Positions 30,048 through 40,753 of a stretch of 64,000 bases of DNA are shown one piece after another (position 1 is the first letter of the stretch; each line of letters opens with the position of its first letter). The notes beneath the pieces are model-generated. The model made no database searches and was not told the origin of the DNA. It worked only from the letters and a program-made list of their open reading frames with translations. Made by a program: the position numbers and the translations under genes. Origin of the DNA: Amia ocellicauda. Lineage: Eukaryota > Chordata > Actinopteri > Amiiformes > Amiidae. The stretch lies in the NCBI RefSeq assembly GCF_036373705.1, contig NW_027102660.1, positions 310,001 to 374,000 on the forward strand, read 5' to 3'.

Positions 30048-30622
30048 TGTTGATCTTTAGTCTTAAATCGAAAGGTCAGCATGAGTCTGTCGAGCTGAAG
30101 ACCAGACCTTCATACTTATACTGATGGCCACATGCCGGATCTGCTTGTAAGGCATTGTTCTGGTCTGGCCTTTGTGCCGCCCTGTTACCAATTAACATAT
30201 CAAAACCAACCAATAAGATGACACTGCATCAAATTTCACATAGAAACCAAGATGGAGACGATCTCTCTCCTCTCTACTCTAAACTTTTATTAGAACCTTT
30301 TGGTCTCTCAAAAAAACATTTTTAAGCATCAAGACCTATAGTCAACAACCACTAAGAATATTTCAGGCCTTTATAAGCGCTAAAAAACAACCTGAGCCTA
30401 GAAAATAAGCATAAAGATCAAAAATAACTAGCGCTTTTACAGTGATTTTTTTTTTTTTTTTTATAGCGATGCTTTGTTTGGTATTAAACAAGTCACAAAC
30501 TACTCAGAACAGCGTTTATCCCCGCAAAAGAGATATTTGGGTATATTTTACAAAGCTTATAAATTATATACGTTAAAAGTATTCTGAATGTTTTGATACC
30601 ACACGCCATACCTACTGTTGTC
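30048..30622. other. Right subterminal remnant, copy 2
   Basis: AT-rich and non-coding, with a long T run near 30447. It corresponds to the first half of the subterminal region of copies 1 and 3 and then passes into host tRNA-repeat sequence. No gene seen. Confidence 0.6.
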
Positions 30623-31284
30623 TTCTACACCTTACGGTAGCAACAAATCTAACTACTGCTTTACTTTAACAATAATAATGACGGCGACCACGATGACAAC
30701 AAGAACAACAACAAGAACAACAACAACAACATCATCAGATTTTAATTAAAAGTGGCTACACCAGTGTTTACAATTTCAACCTGTCTACAGACGGACGCTC
30801 TGAGTGCACCGATTTCGGGCACTCCAATGAAGAAAAGCCACCCACCGCCTCCGGGGAACCACGAGGGCAAGCAGGACGAAAAGGGCCGGCCCACAGCAGG
30901 CTATTTCCGCCCGGTTTCGAACCGGGGACCTTTCGCGCGTTAGGCGAACGTGATAACCGCTACACTACGGAAACTGACAACGTGGCGTCTTGCTTCAAAC
31001 GGTTATCGTTGAAGCCTGCTGGTAAAACGGGCTCAGGAATTTCAGGTCGGCTAGACTGTGAGATGGCGTCTGAAGTGCCGCGAAAGGATGCCATTTTCAC
31101 AGACCTGTTTGGCATTGCTAAAGGGCACATCAGGACACTTCGGAAACTCTTTCAAAGGCAGGACGCCCTGCGCTCTGACAGTGCCTGCACTTAGCCCAAC
31201 AAGGTGATGCTGAATGGCTTGTTCAAACGGCTGGTGGTCTTCCGTCACCACCAGACTATCAGAGCTATACTGCGCCTTCAACTA
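30623..31284. repeat. tRNA-Val repeat unit B0 (host), partial
   Basis: It begins within a unit at CTACACCTTACGGTAGC, has a short triplet microsatellite (30691-30737) and one AAC-type tRNA, and ends at the uninterrupted target at 31285. Confidence 0.78.
30903..30974 (-). tRNA. tRNA-Val (anticodon AAC)
   Basis: Complete cloverleaf with anticodon loop CTAACGC (AAC, read as IAC after editing), intact A and B boxes and a T loop of TTCGAAA; the outermost acceptor pair is a G-T wobble. A TTTT terminator lies about 26 bases past the 3' end on the minus strand. The best-preserved AAC gene in the window. Confidence 0.88.
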
Positions 31285-32240
31285 CATAAGAGTAACAGCA
31301 ATGTCGCCGATCCTGCTACGGTCGTATTGTAACAGTAACAAGATGTATCGATTTTAAAAGTGTCAGTTCCAGCGCCTCGCAAAGCTACCCTTCTGCGATC
31401 GATTGTTCTCAAGGTCAGGATTTCTTGCCACTCCGAGGAAGAGAAAACGACGGCCGGCCTTGGGGCAGGGAGATGAGGACGGGTAACACGGTACTGGCAC
31501 GCGTGCACCGCGGGTTGTTTCCGCCCGGTTTCGAACCGGGGACCTTTCGCGTGTGAGGCGAACGTGATAGCCACTACACTACGGAAACCAACCCGTCCTG
31601 GCGTTTCGAATGGCTTCCATCGAAGCAGGCTGGTAAAACACGCACAGGCGTTTCCCGTGGGCCAGCCTGTGAGATAATGGTTTCTATTTTCACTGACCTA
31701 TTTTGCATTGCTCAAAGGCACATCAGGACACTTTGGAAACTCTTTCAAAGGAAGAACGCCCTGAGCTATGACAAGACTTACACTTACCCCAACAAGGTGA
31801 TGCTCAATGGCTTGTTCAAACAGCTGCTGCTCGTCTTGTGCCACCATCAGACAATCACAGAGCTATTGTGCCTTCTACACCTTACGGTAGCAACAAATCT
31901 ATCTACTGCTTTACTTTAACAATAATAATGACAGCGACCACGACGACAACAAGAACAACAAGAACAACAGCAAGAACAGCATCATCATCATCATCATCAT
32001 CAGATTTTAATTAAAAGTGGCTACACCCGCGTTTACAATTTCAACCTGTCGACGGACGGACGCTCTCAGTGCACCGATTTCGGGACACTTAGGAAACTCT
32101 TTCAAAGGCAGGTCGCCCTGCGCTCTGACGGTGCCTGCACTTAGCCCAACAAGGTGATGCTGAATGGCTTGTTCAAACGGCTGGTGGTCTTCCGTCACCA
32201 CCAGACTATCAGAGCTATACTGCGCCTTCAACTACATAAG
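31285..32240. repeat. tRNA-Val repeat unit B1 (host), ending at the copy 3 insertion point
   Basis: It starts at an uninterrupted CATAAGAGTAAC, carries one CAC-type tRNA and a microsatellite (31941-32002) identical in layout to unit A2, and ends with the left target duplication of copy 3 (32235-32240). Confidence 0.8.
31517..31588 (-). tRNA. tRNA-Val (anticodon CAC)
   Basis: All stems pair fully: acceptor GTTTCCG/CGGAAAC, anticodon stem TTCGC/GCGAA with loop CTCACAC, T stem CCCGG/CCGGG. It closely matches vertebrate tRNA-Val-CAC from memory. The best-preserved CAC gene here. Confidence 0.9.
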
Positions 32241-32425
32241 AGTAGATAGTAGGGTTTTTTGGGCGCGGCCTATTTTGTTATGATGTATGCCCTAAGCTTA
32301 TTAATATTCCTACGTCGTAATTGGGGGGCGTGATTTTAGGTAGAGTTATTTCCTTAATTATTCCTACGTCATATCCGTCAGAAAGTGTACACCCATAAAA
32401 CCCTGAACAACAAGGCCACCCATAA
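32241..32425 (+). repeat. Left terminal inverted repeat, copy 3
   Basis: 185 bp, starting AGTAGATAGTAGGGTTTTTT, pairing with 48281-48465. Confidence 0.94.
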
Positions 32426-32469
32426 ATACCCCCACCCCTCTGAAGGTAATGCCCCGAAACTCTCCTCTC

Positions 32470-32477
32470 TATTTAAG
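32470..32477 (+). promoter_or_regulatory. TATA-like box of the left-end gene, copy 3
   Basis: TATTTAAG about 70 bases before the ATG at 32544. Confidence 0.5.
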
Positions 32478-32543
32478 AACCCGCGCTGCTTTTAGGCAAT
32501 ACCTCTTTAATTCTCAGCATCAGAAACATCCCGCTTCTTCAAC

Positions 32544-33076
32544 ATGTCCAGCGACATCAACATGAAACCCCGCAAGAAACAATCCCGGGCAAGGGTTCCT
32601 GTACTCACCAATTTAAAGATTGAACGCTCCTGGGTGTTGTTCTGGGGGGCTCGACGGGGTTACCGCTTTAAAAGGGATCCCAGCTATGTTGGAGTGGAGC
32701 TTTTTGCTTTGGGAGAGAAGGAGGGTACGTTGGAATCTTTTGAGACGGTAATTGAATACTCTTATGAGGACTGGTTGAAGGTGATGGCCTGGAGAGATCT
32801 GGGGCTTGTGGATAAGACTCTAGAAGGCTTGCAAGAGGGTCCAAGAGAATGCAAAATGGAGTCTCCGACTCAGGGTTTTGAAAGGTGGTGAATGGGAAAG
32901 CTTGCAGAACTATGGTAGAGTGGTGAAGAGTCTATCTCTAACTACAGATCGTAAGGTTTTGTTTAGCAGTACCCTGATTACAAACCCTATTGAAGGGGGT
33001 GTGGAGGATCCAGAAAAACAGGTTACTGAAATTATGTTTGACGCCGTCTGACGGCTCAGGGGCTACTCTCTTCTAA
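32544..33076 (+). pseudogene. Left-end gene next to the terminal repeat, copy 3, broken
   Basis: Nearly identical to the broken form in copy 2, from the conserved ATG to the last codons. The shared state marks copies 2 and 3 as sisters at this end. Confidence 0.6.
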
Positions 33077-33154
33077 GAGGGCGGTGTGTCGTGACGTAGT
33101 GAAGAGATAGGATAAAAGGCGCAACAATTCATTCATGGTTTAAAATTAAAGAGA

Positions 33155-34003
33155 ATGTCTTACCCGAAAGCTGCGGACGTCGACAGGCTCTACAGGCCTC
33201 ATCAAACCCGGGATCACCCCTGGTTCTATTCCCCAGATTTTGTATATACTCCGGAACCCTCTGACTGCGGTTACCCTCCAAGACCTCAGACCCCGGTCCC
33301 TCAGGACGAAACAACATGCGGTGCGATAGATGTCCAAATGAGTCTCGGGGATCCCCAGCCTCTGGAGCTCATGGAGGGCCTCGATTTTGCCGAACTGTCT
33401 ACCGTCTGTGCGTCTCAGGAGGGGGTCAGTCCAATGGATGTAGAAACACCCCACAAACCACCAGGCGACCCAATGAGCATCGGACTGTCCCGGGGGCGTG
33501 ATGAATACGCAGGATTTATGCCCGGGGTATGTGACCAAGTAAGCAGAGTAGTTAAAAGCACCCTGGTGTATATTCTGAGTGCTCTCATCGACCGAGCTCT
33601 GAAAGAAGTCTGTCGGGGGTGTGAAGTGAATCACCCCAGTCAGTTGAGACACAGTTGTTTGTTTGAACCAGACCGTTACTATTTCCTGTTCTATTTCAAC
33701 GTGTTTTACAGAAGACTGAACAAACCGTGGCTGAAACCGGCACTAATCAAGGCGCTGTCTTACTCCCACATACATGTCACTGCGGGACAAGTCCAGAAAA
33801 TCATAGATGAGATTTTGCTGGAGCTGAAAAAGGAGCCGTTTATAACAGAGAAACTTGGGCAGCTGCTCAATGACCTGGATGAGCTGAGTAGAAAAACCGC
33901 TGGCAAGCTAAAAGCTTATTTCTTCCGTAAAGAAGTTAAAGCTGGGGGCAGCGACGAAGAATTCGACATCTACGCCACTGATTCAGACTCTGACCTGAAC
34001 TAA
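33155..34003 (+). CDS. Cys/His 'HPSQ' protein with acidic tail, copy 3
   Basis: Open frame of 282 residues with the Pro-rich N-terminal third, CRGCEVNHPSQLRHSC cluster and acidic tail. It differs from copy 2 at very few positions, for example DELSRKT for DEPSRKT. Role unknown. Confidence 0.68.
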   Translation: MSYPKAADVDRLYRPHQTRDHPWFYSPDFVYTPEPSDCGYPPRPQTPVPQDETTCGAIDVQMSLGDPQPLELMEGLDFAELSTVCASQEGVSPMDVETPHKPPGDPMSIGLSRGRDEYAGFMPGVCDQVSRVVKSTLVYILSALIDRALKEVCRGCEVNHPSQLRHSCLFEPDRYYFLFYFNVFYRRLNKPWLKPALIKALSYSHIHVTAGQVQKIIDEILLELKKEPFITEKLGQLLNDLDELSRKTAGKLKAYFFRKEVKAGGSDEEFDIYATDSDSDLN

Positions 34004-34015
34004 GGGACTTTGAAC

Positions 34016-34413
34016 ATGGGGAATGTTCTGGACTGCTTCTGCAACTGGTTCTGTCATCAACAGCTAACCATGCAGCTAACCTGAGAGCGCTATTACACCA
34101 TGTGCTTGACAGAAAAGTAGCCATAGCGAGCCTTTTCTCTACAGATTTAACCATCGATGAGGATCAACTTTCAAACCTGGAAAAGTGAATGGCTGCTGTA
34201 ACAAAGACCGGAGGGTACGAACACTGGGATGAAGCGCTCAAGGGGGCCAAGAATGATATTAGGCCATTTCATCAACATCTGTATGACCTTTTGCTGAGCA
34301 TGTTTAATACACCTCTGTTTACTTTTAAAATAGGTCATATTGTTGTTTTATTTACATATGTAACTGAGGTGTGTGCCTACAAGATAAAGAAACAGGTATA
34401 TTTGTTGATATAG
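34016..34413 (+). pseudogene. Bcl-2-like small gene, copy 3, broken
   Basis: The MGNVLDC start context and the GHIVVLFTYVTEVCAYK segment are preserved, but the frame between them is broken. Confidence 0.5.
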
Positions 34414-34524
34414 ATCAAGTAACCAATCATCTGATTTCTTTTTGTCTGGACCGTAGAAAAAATTGTTGTGTATGTTATACTTTTCTCAAATGTGTAAAAA
34501 GGGGTATCTGCTCTCCTGAAGTTG

Positions 34525-34546
34525 AATAAAAAACCTTGTATAAAAA
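34525..34546 (+). promoter_or_regulatory. Poly(A) signal and TATA box before integrase, copy 3
   Basis: AATAAA at 34525-34530 and TATAAAAA at 34539-34546. Confidence 0.5.
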
Positions 34547-34585
34547 CTTTGCGCATAGTGTGGGTCTGTGTGGTTATTTGACAGA

Positions 34586-35677
34586 ATGACTCGGCAAGCT
34601 CCCCAAATGCAGGAACTATACTACAACCCAGCCAAGATTGGGGGTTTGGCGGGTAAGAAGGGTTTTCAAAGAGGATTCGCTGAGGCCGGAGTGAAGGTTA
34701 ATGATGTGGTTGTTTCAGAATGGTTACGGGAACAAGACGCCTATACCTTACATAAACCTCTCAGGATTAACTTTAAAAGAAACCGCGTATATGCAACTGA
34801 CATAGACTCACAATGGCAAATGGATCTAGTCGATATGTCAAATTTATCAAAACATAATAATGGTCACAAATTGATGTTGATGTGTATCGATGTGTTATCA
34901 AAATATGCCTGGGCTCGCATTCTACATAATAAAACAGGTCGGGCGGTGACAAGGGCCTTTGAGGATATATTGTCCCAGGGTCGATGTCCTAAAAAACTGC
35001 AGACTGATAAAGGAAAAGAGTTTCTCAACAGAGAATTTCAGAATCTACTGAAGAGACACAAAATATATCATTTCACCACCGGTAATGAGCTTAAGGCATC
35101 GGTAGTGGAGAGGTTTAACCGCACCATAAAGACCAAAATCTGGAGATATTTTACAGCGGTCAACACGTTCAAGTATTTTGATAAAGTTCAGGATTTTATC
35201 GATGCTTACAACCAAGGGTATCACACCAGTATTAAAATGAAGCCTATAGATGTTGATCAAAGTAATTCTTTTAAGGTCTATATAGAATTATACGGACCGT
35301 TTATTAAGAAGGGAAAAACTACTTATAAGTTCAACATCGGTGATGTGGTTCGCGTTTCAAAGCTAAGGAGTACTTTTGCCAAAGGTTATGAACAAACATT
35401 TTCTGACGAATATTTTACAGTTACCGAACAGTTGGCTAGAGACCCCCCCGTGTACCGGTTAAAAGACTATGACGGGGAGGATATAGAAGGAACGTTTTAC
35501 GAAGCCGAGTTACAAAAAATGATTGTGGGTAAAGACAGTGTATACAGAGTTGAAAAGATATTAGCTGAAAAAACCCAGAACCGGAAAAAATATGTGTTGG
35601 TGAAATGGCTTGGACGGCCTGAAAAGTTCAATAGTTGGGTCCCGGAACAACAGGTTTGCGATATTCAATCCTTATAA
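34586..35677 (+). CDS. INT: Polinton integrase with chromodomain, copy 3
   Basis: Open frame of 363 residues whose predicted product appears identical to that of copy 2, with a complete DDE core and chromodomain. The identity supports a very recent duplication of this stretch. Confidence 0.9.
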   Translation: MTRQAPQMQELYYNPAKIGGLAGKKGFQRGFAEAGVKVNDVVVSEWLREQDAYTLHKPLRINFKRNRVYATDIDSQWQMDLVDMSNLSKHNNGHKLMLMCIDVLSKYAWARILHNKTGRAVTRAFEDILSQGRCPKKLQTDKGKEFLNREFQNLLKRHKIYHFTTGNELKASVVERFNRTIKTKIWRYFTAVNTFKYFDKVQDFIDAYNQGYHTSIKMKPIDVDQSNSFKVYIELYGPFIKKGKTTYKFNIGDVVRVSKLRSTFAKGYEQTFSDEYFTVTEQLARDPPVYRLKDYDGEDIEGTFYEAELQKMIVGKDSVYRVEKILAEKTQNRKKYVLVKWLGRPEKFNSWVPEQQVCDIQSL

Positions 35678-35723
35678 CAACGTGCCCGCGGGTGTGATGG
35701 GGGCATTACTTTCGGTACTCAAG

Positions 35724-36452
35724 ATGGAATCAGGAGGCTTCTACGTGACTCTACCCAGTAACGCCTCTCTCGATATATACCCTAAAAATGAAATATCCAG
35801 TTACACGGTACAATTTGGAAAATCTATAGATCTAAGGGGGTCGTGGGAAGTGGGGTTGGCGGAAATACAGTATCCTTACACTTGGGCTGTTTTACAAGAT
35901 AAGGATGCCACCTTCGCCATTTTTGATGATGTTAAAATCAATGGACATTCACGATACAAGGAGGTTATTATGACAATGTGGATAAAATATTAGATGAGAT
36001 TCATAAACAGTTCTCAGAAGGCACCCCCAACATCAAGCTATATTACAACCCTATTAAAAACAGAGTGTACAAGGTGTCAAAACCAGGTATTAGCATTCAA
36101 ACCAGCGGCCAACTGGGGCGTATATTAGGGTTCTATTCTGACACAGAGAGCAGGTTCTCAGAAGTGGTGGGGCGGCTTTTACACTCTTTATGTGTATACG
36201 GATATCATAACCCACCAGAGGGTTGGGGATAGTTATGTCCCCCTTTTGAGAAATGTACTTATTAAAGGTAAAAGCAATGACATGGTCACAATTACTTATG
36301 ACAAACCACACTACGTAGCAGTCTCAAAGATCCACTTTGACAACATCACGATCGAAGTAAAATCGGATCAGAATATCAACGTACCCTTCCGCTTCGGTAA
36401 AGTTAATGTCAAACTACATTTTAGACCCCTGAAACAGTGTGTACATTATTAA
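35724..36452 (+). pseudogene. Minor capsid protein, copy 3, broken
   Basis: Starts at the conserved ATG with MESGGFYVTLPSNASLD. More than one break; the pattern is as in copy 2. Confidence 0.72.
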
Positions 36453-36453
36453 A

Positions 36454-36943
36454 ATGGCTACCTCGAGGGGTTATGTAGATCCTAGCGCCTATGTGGATTA
36501 TTACAAGATGCAAGACGGGAACGGCTTGCCCGGTATTGTAGGAGCCCCCACAATGTATGGCGCCGGTCTAGGAGGACTCTTTCGTGGTCTCTTTAGAATG
36601 GCCGTACCCCTGCTTAAGAGAGGCTTTGCTATAGCCAGACCCCACTTGAAATCAGCGGCTAAAAATATTGTTAGTGACGTGTTCACCAATGTTATGAACC
36701 GGGCAGCTAGCCATGAGCATCAGGAGGGTTCGGGTCTCATGGTAATGGCGAGGAGGGGGGTAAAAGAAGAATCAGCATGTGTCCACCAGGGGGCGACGAA
36801 GATCCGTGGCTAACAAAAAACGAAGAATCTCTCATTCTCCAACATATCGTGGAAACACTCGGAGAAGGAAGCAGCACAAGAAAAAACCTGCAAAAAGAAA
36901 GTCTCAAAGAAAGAAAAATAGAGCCTCAGGATACATCTTTTAA
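36454..36943 (+). pseudogene. Basic core-like virion protein, copy 3, broken
   Basis: The N-terminal half with GAGLGGLFRGLFRMAVPLLK is open and the Lys/Arg-rich end is still recognisable in the DNA, but the gene is interrupted. Confidence 0.6.
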
Positions 36944-36945
36944 AC

Positions 36946-38254
36946 ATGTCTTTTGTCCACAGTCTATCGGAAGAATGCGTCAAATCAGAACTGGATCTGT
37001 TTACAGTTCCATACACTCAAACGAGTATAGATAAGAGCATATATGTAGAGATTCCCCCTCTTTCTGCAATTTCAGACACGGCCCCTCAAGAGTTTTTTTA
37101 TAGCTGGCAATGGCGAGGATTATATTGATTTGAATAACACATTTATTTTAATGAACTGTAAAGTGACTGATGAGGATGGCGATGCAATCGAGAAGACGGC
37201 CAACGCTGGGGTCTTCAATTACCCGGTGGCCACCATGTTTTCACAGGTGGATGTGACCCTGGGAGATCGGCTCATTAGTCAAAGCAGCAATACTTACCCC
37301 TATAGAGCCATGATGGAGTGTATCCTTAATTATAGTGAGGAGACCCTAAGCAAACAGTTCAGCCCCGGCCTTTTCTTCAAAGACATCCCGGAAGCTATGG
37401 ACGACAAGGATCCAGAGGGACTCAATAAGGGTTTGCAAAAAAGAACGGCCTCTTCAACAGAAGGGAGGACCTTTGAGCTAATGGGGCATATCCATGCAGA
37501 CATATTTTTCCAAGAAAAACTCATGCTCAACGGGGTAGACATTAAAATTAAAATGATCCGTAGTAAAAGTGCTTTTTGTCTGATGACCCCTGATACTGAA
37601 AAATATAAACTGACCATATTATCGGCCTCGCTGTTTGTGAAAAAAGTGTCCGTCTCCCCGGCGGTTAAACTAGGACACGCGCAGGCGTTAATGACGGCAA
37701 ACGCCGAGTACCCGATCGAAAGAGTCTATATGAAAGTCCACAGAATCCCCGCAGGGACACGGGTGATGGACCAGGAGAATCTGTTTCTAGGACAGCTCCC
37801 AAAACAGGTTATTATAGGCCTCGTGGATAATGATGCATTTACCGGGGTTTACAACAAGAACCCCTTTAACTTTAAAGATTATAATGCGGAATTTATAGCG
37901 TTGTACGTCGATGGTGTGCAGGTTCCATCCAGACCTTTTCAAGCTGACTTTGAAAACGGCAATGCGGTTCGTGAATATTACAGTCTAGTACTGGCCACGG
38001 GTCGCCATCTCAAGGATCAAACTCTACTGATCGATCGCCGGGAATACTGCAGCGGTTACACCTTGTACGGTTTCAACCTGACCCCTGACGAAGAGTGTGG
38101 ACAACATTTTTCACTGATGAAGACGGGCAATATGCGTTTGGAGATGCGTTTCAAGCAGCCTCTACCACGCACTGTAAATATGGTCGTGTATGCTGTGTTT
38201 GACAACATTATTGAGGTGAATCAGAGGAGAAACGTTCTGTATGATTATTATTAA
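36946..38254 (+). pseudogene. Major capsid protein, copy 3, broken
   Basis: Begins MSFVHSLSEECVKSELDLF and ends RRNVLYDYY, with both jelly-roll regions recognisable. One interruption is evident. Sequence details in the second half (for example FNFKDYNAEF) agree with copy 4 rather than copy 2. Confidence 0.8.
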
Positions 38255-38255
38255 A

Positions 38256-38813
38256 ATGAACACCAGAGAGCTCAACCACATCATGAATGCCCTGGCCGGC
38301 TCACGGAAACTGTTTCAAGGAGTCTACGCCTGCGATCAGCTGCCTAAATTTAAGATCAAGAATTTACCTGCAATGTACATAATCAACACATACCCTAAAA
38401 ACATGCCCGGAGAACATTGGCTGGCTATTTATCTAAGGGAGGACCACCGTGGTGAATTTTTTGATTCCTATGCAAACCCCCCGGATTTCCGACCTTTCCC
38501 TCGGAAGATCAATAACTTTCTGCTCAACAACTGTCAAGAAACCATTTACAGCGGTCGTCAAGTACAAAGTCTTCAGACCTTCACTTGTGGTCAACACTGT
38601 GTGTTTTTCTTATATCATAGATCTAATGGAAGGTCATACCCCGATATTATGGCCTTGTACAGTGAGGATTTAGGCCAAAATGATAAAAAAGTGGCAGAGT
38701 TTGTCAGGACACTGTGGACCCCCCCTTATAACACAATGACTTACGACCCTGGCCAGCCATGTATACAGATGGGGTGTTCTTGTGAGGATTTTAAAAGATG
38801 TCATGCGTGTTAA
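38256..38813 (+). CDS. PRO: Adenain-type cysteine protease, copy 3
   Basis: Open frame of 185 residues with GEHWLAIYL, FFDSYAN and TCGQHC catalytic segments. Starts one base after the capsid stop. Confidence 0.88.
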   Translation: MNTRELNHIMNALAGSRKLFQGVYACDQLPKFKIKNLPAMYIINTYPKNMPGEHWLAIYLREDHRGEFFDSYANPPDFRPFPRKINNFLLNNCQETIYSGRQVQSLQTFTCGQHCVFFLYHRSNGRSYPDIMALYSEDLGQNDKKVAEFVRTLWTPPYNTMTYDPGQPCIQMGCSCEDFKRCHAC

Positions 38814-38993
38814 GGTGAAAAAATAATGAAAACAGCCTTTGAATCATTAGTTTTTGTTTTTATTCAATACAATTCTTATACAAAGCAGGGGTTATGTTAT
38901 AAATAAATGTACAACATTTGAAAAATAAATAAATAAAAAAAAAAATTGTTTGTCGGGTCATTATTTACAGGGGAGACAAATAAAAACATGAGA
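38814..38993. terminator. Tail-to-tail 3' region, copy 3
   Basis: AT-rich convergent junction with AATAAA-type signals on both strands. Confidence 0.45.
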
Positions 38994-39737
38994 TTAAAAA
39001 GCTTCCCAACGATGGATAGATCCTGAGGATGGTCGCTCAGCACGGTCAGAGTAATGAGATATCGGAGTCAGATCAGGCTCCACCTCTTTACACAGACGGA
39101 TTTTTTGTCGCGTTTCCTGGTTAGGAACTGTGGATTGGGGCATGTTCAGACAGGCCATCGCCTGTAGGAAAGCATTCCAGCCTACAGGTCGGCGACTATC
39201 GGGTACCTTATTAGTGCTAGTGACACTCTTCAACAAATCAAACATGTGTGAACCTTTGATCAGTTGTCCTTTAAAAACAAATTCACCCTGTTCATTCCAA
39301 GCCGTTACCCGCGGTTTCTGAACCATTTTGTGCAAGATATATTCTGCATGTCTTTTGCTTCTGGCCGGCATGTTTCTCAAAACATCCGTTACAACACCTC
39401 CCTCTGAACTCTCAACAGGTTCGGTCACCGCAACATCTTTATCAACCGTACCTCCCGCATCAGCCCCAGAACCATTTTCTTGAGAGGCCATGGTTAAAGT
39501 TAAAATGTTTTGATCTTTTTCACCCTGTCTAACCAGACGGAGGTAGCGCTGTAAAGTGTTGGTATACAACTGGGCTTTGGAATACTGATTTAAATCGGCC
39601 CTGGCCTGTATAGCTTTCATTTCAGAGTTCAGGTTGTTTTCGGCCGTTTGTCTAATGGGCTCTGGCCCGAAAACATTTTTTCTCAGTTTCTCAAGCTGCT
39701 CCTGAGGGATCAAAAACATTTTCTGAGGATATTCCAT
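38994..39737 (-). CDS. Conserved Polinton protein of unknown role (247 residues), copy 3
   Basis: Open frame from MEYPQKMFLIPQEQLEKL to SIHRWEAF, with the helical N-terminal half, acidic linker and KGQLIKGSHMFDLLK block. It lies two bases after the small basic gene. Confidence 0.65.
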   Translation of the reverse strand: MEYPQKMFLIPQEQLEKLRKNVFGPEPIRQTAENNLNSEMKAIQARADLNQYSKAQLYTNTLQRYLRLVRQGEKDQNILTLTMASQENGSGADAGGTVDKDVAVTEPVESSEGGVVTDVLRNMPARSKRHAEYILHKMVQKPRVTAWNEQGEFVFKGQLIKGSHMFDLLKSVTSTNKVPDSRRPVGWNAFLQAMACLNMPQSTVPNQETRQKIRLCKEVEPDLTPISHYSDRAERPSSGSIHRWEAF

Positions 39738-39739
39738 TA

Positions 39740-40075
39740 TTAACCCACTCTGGAAGCTAGAAGACTGGTTAGGAAAGGCACGGCTATGCTCAACAGCGGT
39801 ACTATAAAACCCCCGGTTTGATTAATCTTCTTTCTTTTTCTTTTAATAGAATACTTCTTATTAGCGATGATCTTGATAACCGCTTTTTGTTTTTTGAGTT
39901 TAGAATGTTGAGAAGGGGTTAGGGGTATATTACCGCGTAAGATGTTAAAAGCTATTTCACACAGGGTCTCGATCAAATCCGAGGGGGCCCCTGCCAGCAC
40001 AGCTTTCCTATGGCGCGGGCTCCCCTCAAATAACATTTGCAAAAGCGGCAGATTTCTTTTAATCCGAACAGACAT
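39740..40075 (-). CDS. Small basic Polinton protein (111 residues), copy 3
   Basis: Open, same layout as copies 1, 2 and 4: LTPSQHSKLKKQK block, basic run and hydrophobic C-terminus. Confidence 0.65.
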   Translation of the reverse strand: MSVRIKRNLPLLQMLFEGSPRHRKAVLAGAPSDLIETLCEIAFNILRGNIPLTPSQHSKLKKQKAVIKIIANKKYSIKRKRKKINQTGGFIVPLLSIAVPFLTSLLASRVG

Positions 40076-40081
40076 TCTTAT

Positions 40082-40753
40082 TTATTTCCTTTTCTTTAGC
40101 ACATACACTGCCGGCCAATCGGGCGGGCACAAACCTGTTCTGAGGCGAAAGTCTTCTGGGGTTTGTGCTTTTAAGTCCGCAATCAAGTACCCGTAGGGTT
40201 TTTTGGTGGCATCCTCAAATGCCTCCAAAAAGAACTTGGTCTGGTTAGGGTACATTTGACGAGCCACGACGGTGACCTGTAGTTTATCTCTGGGGTTTTT
40301 AAAAAGAATTATATCATTGGCATTTAAATTAATAGTGCGGCTTTTTTTACCTTGAAAAAATAGATTTTGAACTAAATAAATAATACTTAAATTCCTATGA
40401 TGAGTGTACTTTGTGAAAGCTTTTTCCACTTCACTGTTGTCACCGGCCTGCTCCATCAGGTCATCAAGGATCACTAGATTAGTTTGACCGGGCGGGAACA
40501 AGTCATCGTCACACAACGAGGCGGGGAGACCTTGCACAAATTTCAGATTATTTTTTTTCGAAGCCAAATCATCGTAGAGAGGTTGCCAGCAAGAGTAACA
40601 CCACACTATGTTGTCAAGAGCTTGGGACACGGTTGCGTCCACATCTTCTATGATGTTCTTTATAAGATAGCTCTTCCCCGAATTGGAGGGACCGGCTATA
40701 ATACAGGAGAAAGGGTGTTGAAGTCTGTTATCAAAACCACCGCTAATATCCAT
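40082..40753 (-). CDS. ATP: A32/FtsK-like packaging ATPase, copy 3
   Basis: Open frame of 223 residues with GPSNSGKS (Walker A) and LVILDDLM (Walker B). Its C-terminal half contains NLNANDIILFKNPRDKLQVT and ends with a basic tail. Genome-packaging motor of the particle, by family. Confidence 0.88.
   Translation of the reverse strand: MDISGGFDNRLQHPFSCIIAGPSNSGKSYLIKNIIEDVDATVSQALDNIVWCYSCWQPLYDDLASKKNNLKFVQGLPASLCDDDLFPPGQTNLVILDDLMEQAGDNSEVEKAFTKYTHHRNLSIIYLVQNLFFQGKKSRTINLNANDIILFKNPRDKLQVTVVARQMYPNQTKFFLEAFEDATKKPYGYLIADLKAQTPEDFRLRTGLCPPDWPAVYVLKKRK

Larger units (their letters stand above)
17704..30622 (+). mobile_element. Polinton copy 2, right end missing
   Basis: It begins with a complete 185-bp terminal repeat next to CATAAG and runs in the standard order to the right subterminal region. 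There, at about 30622, host tRNA-repeat sequence begins, so no right inverted repeat or second target duplication is present. It is a fossil with about ten breaks and a strongly reduced polymerase region. Its left half is almost identical to that of copy 3, indicating a very recent duplication. Confidence 0.92.
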
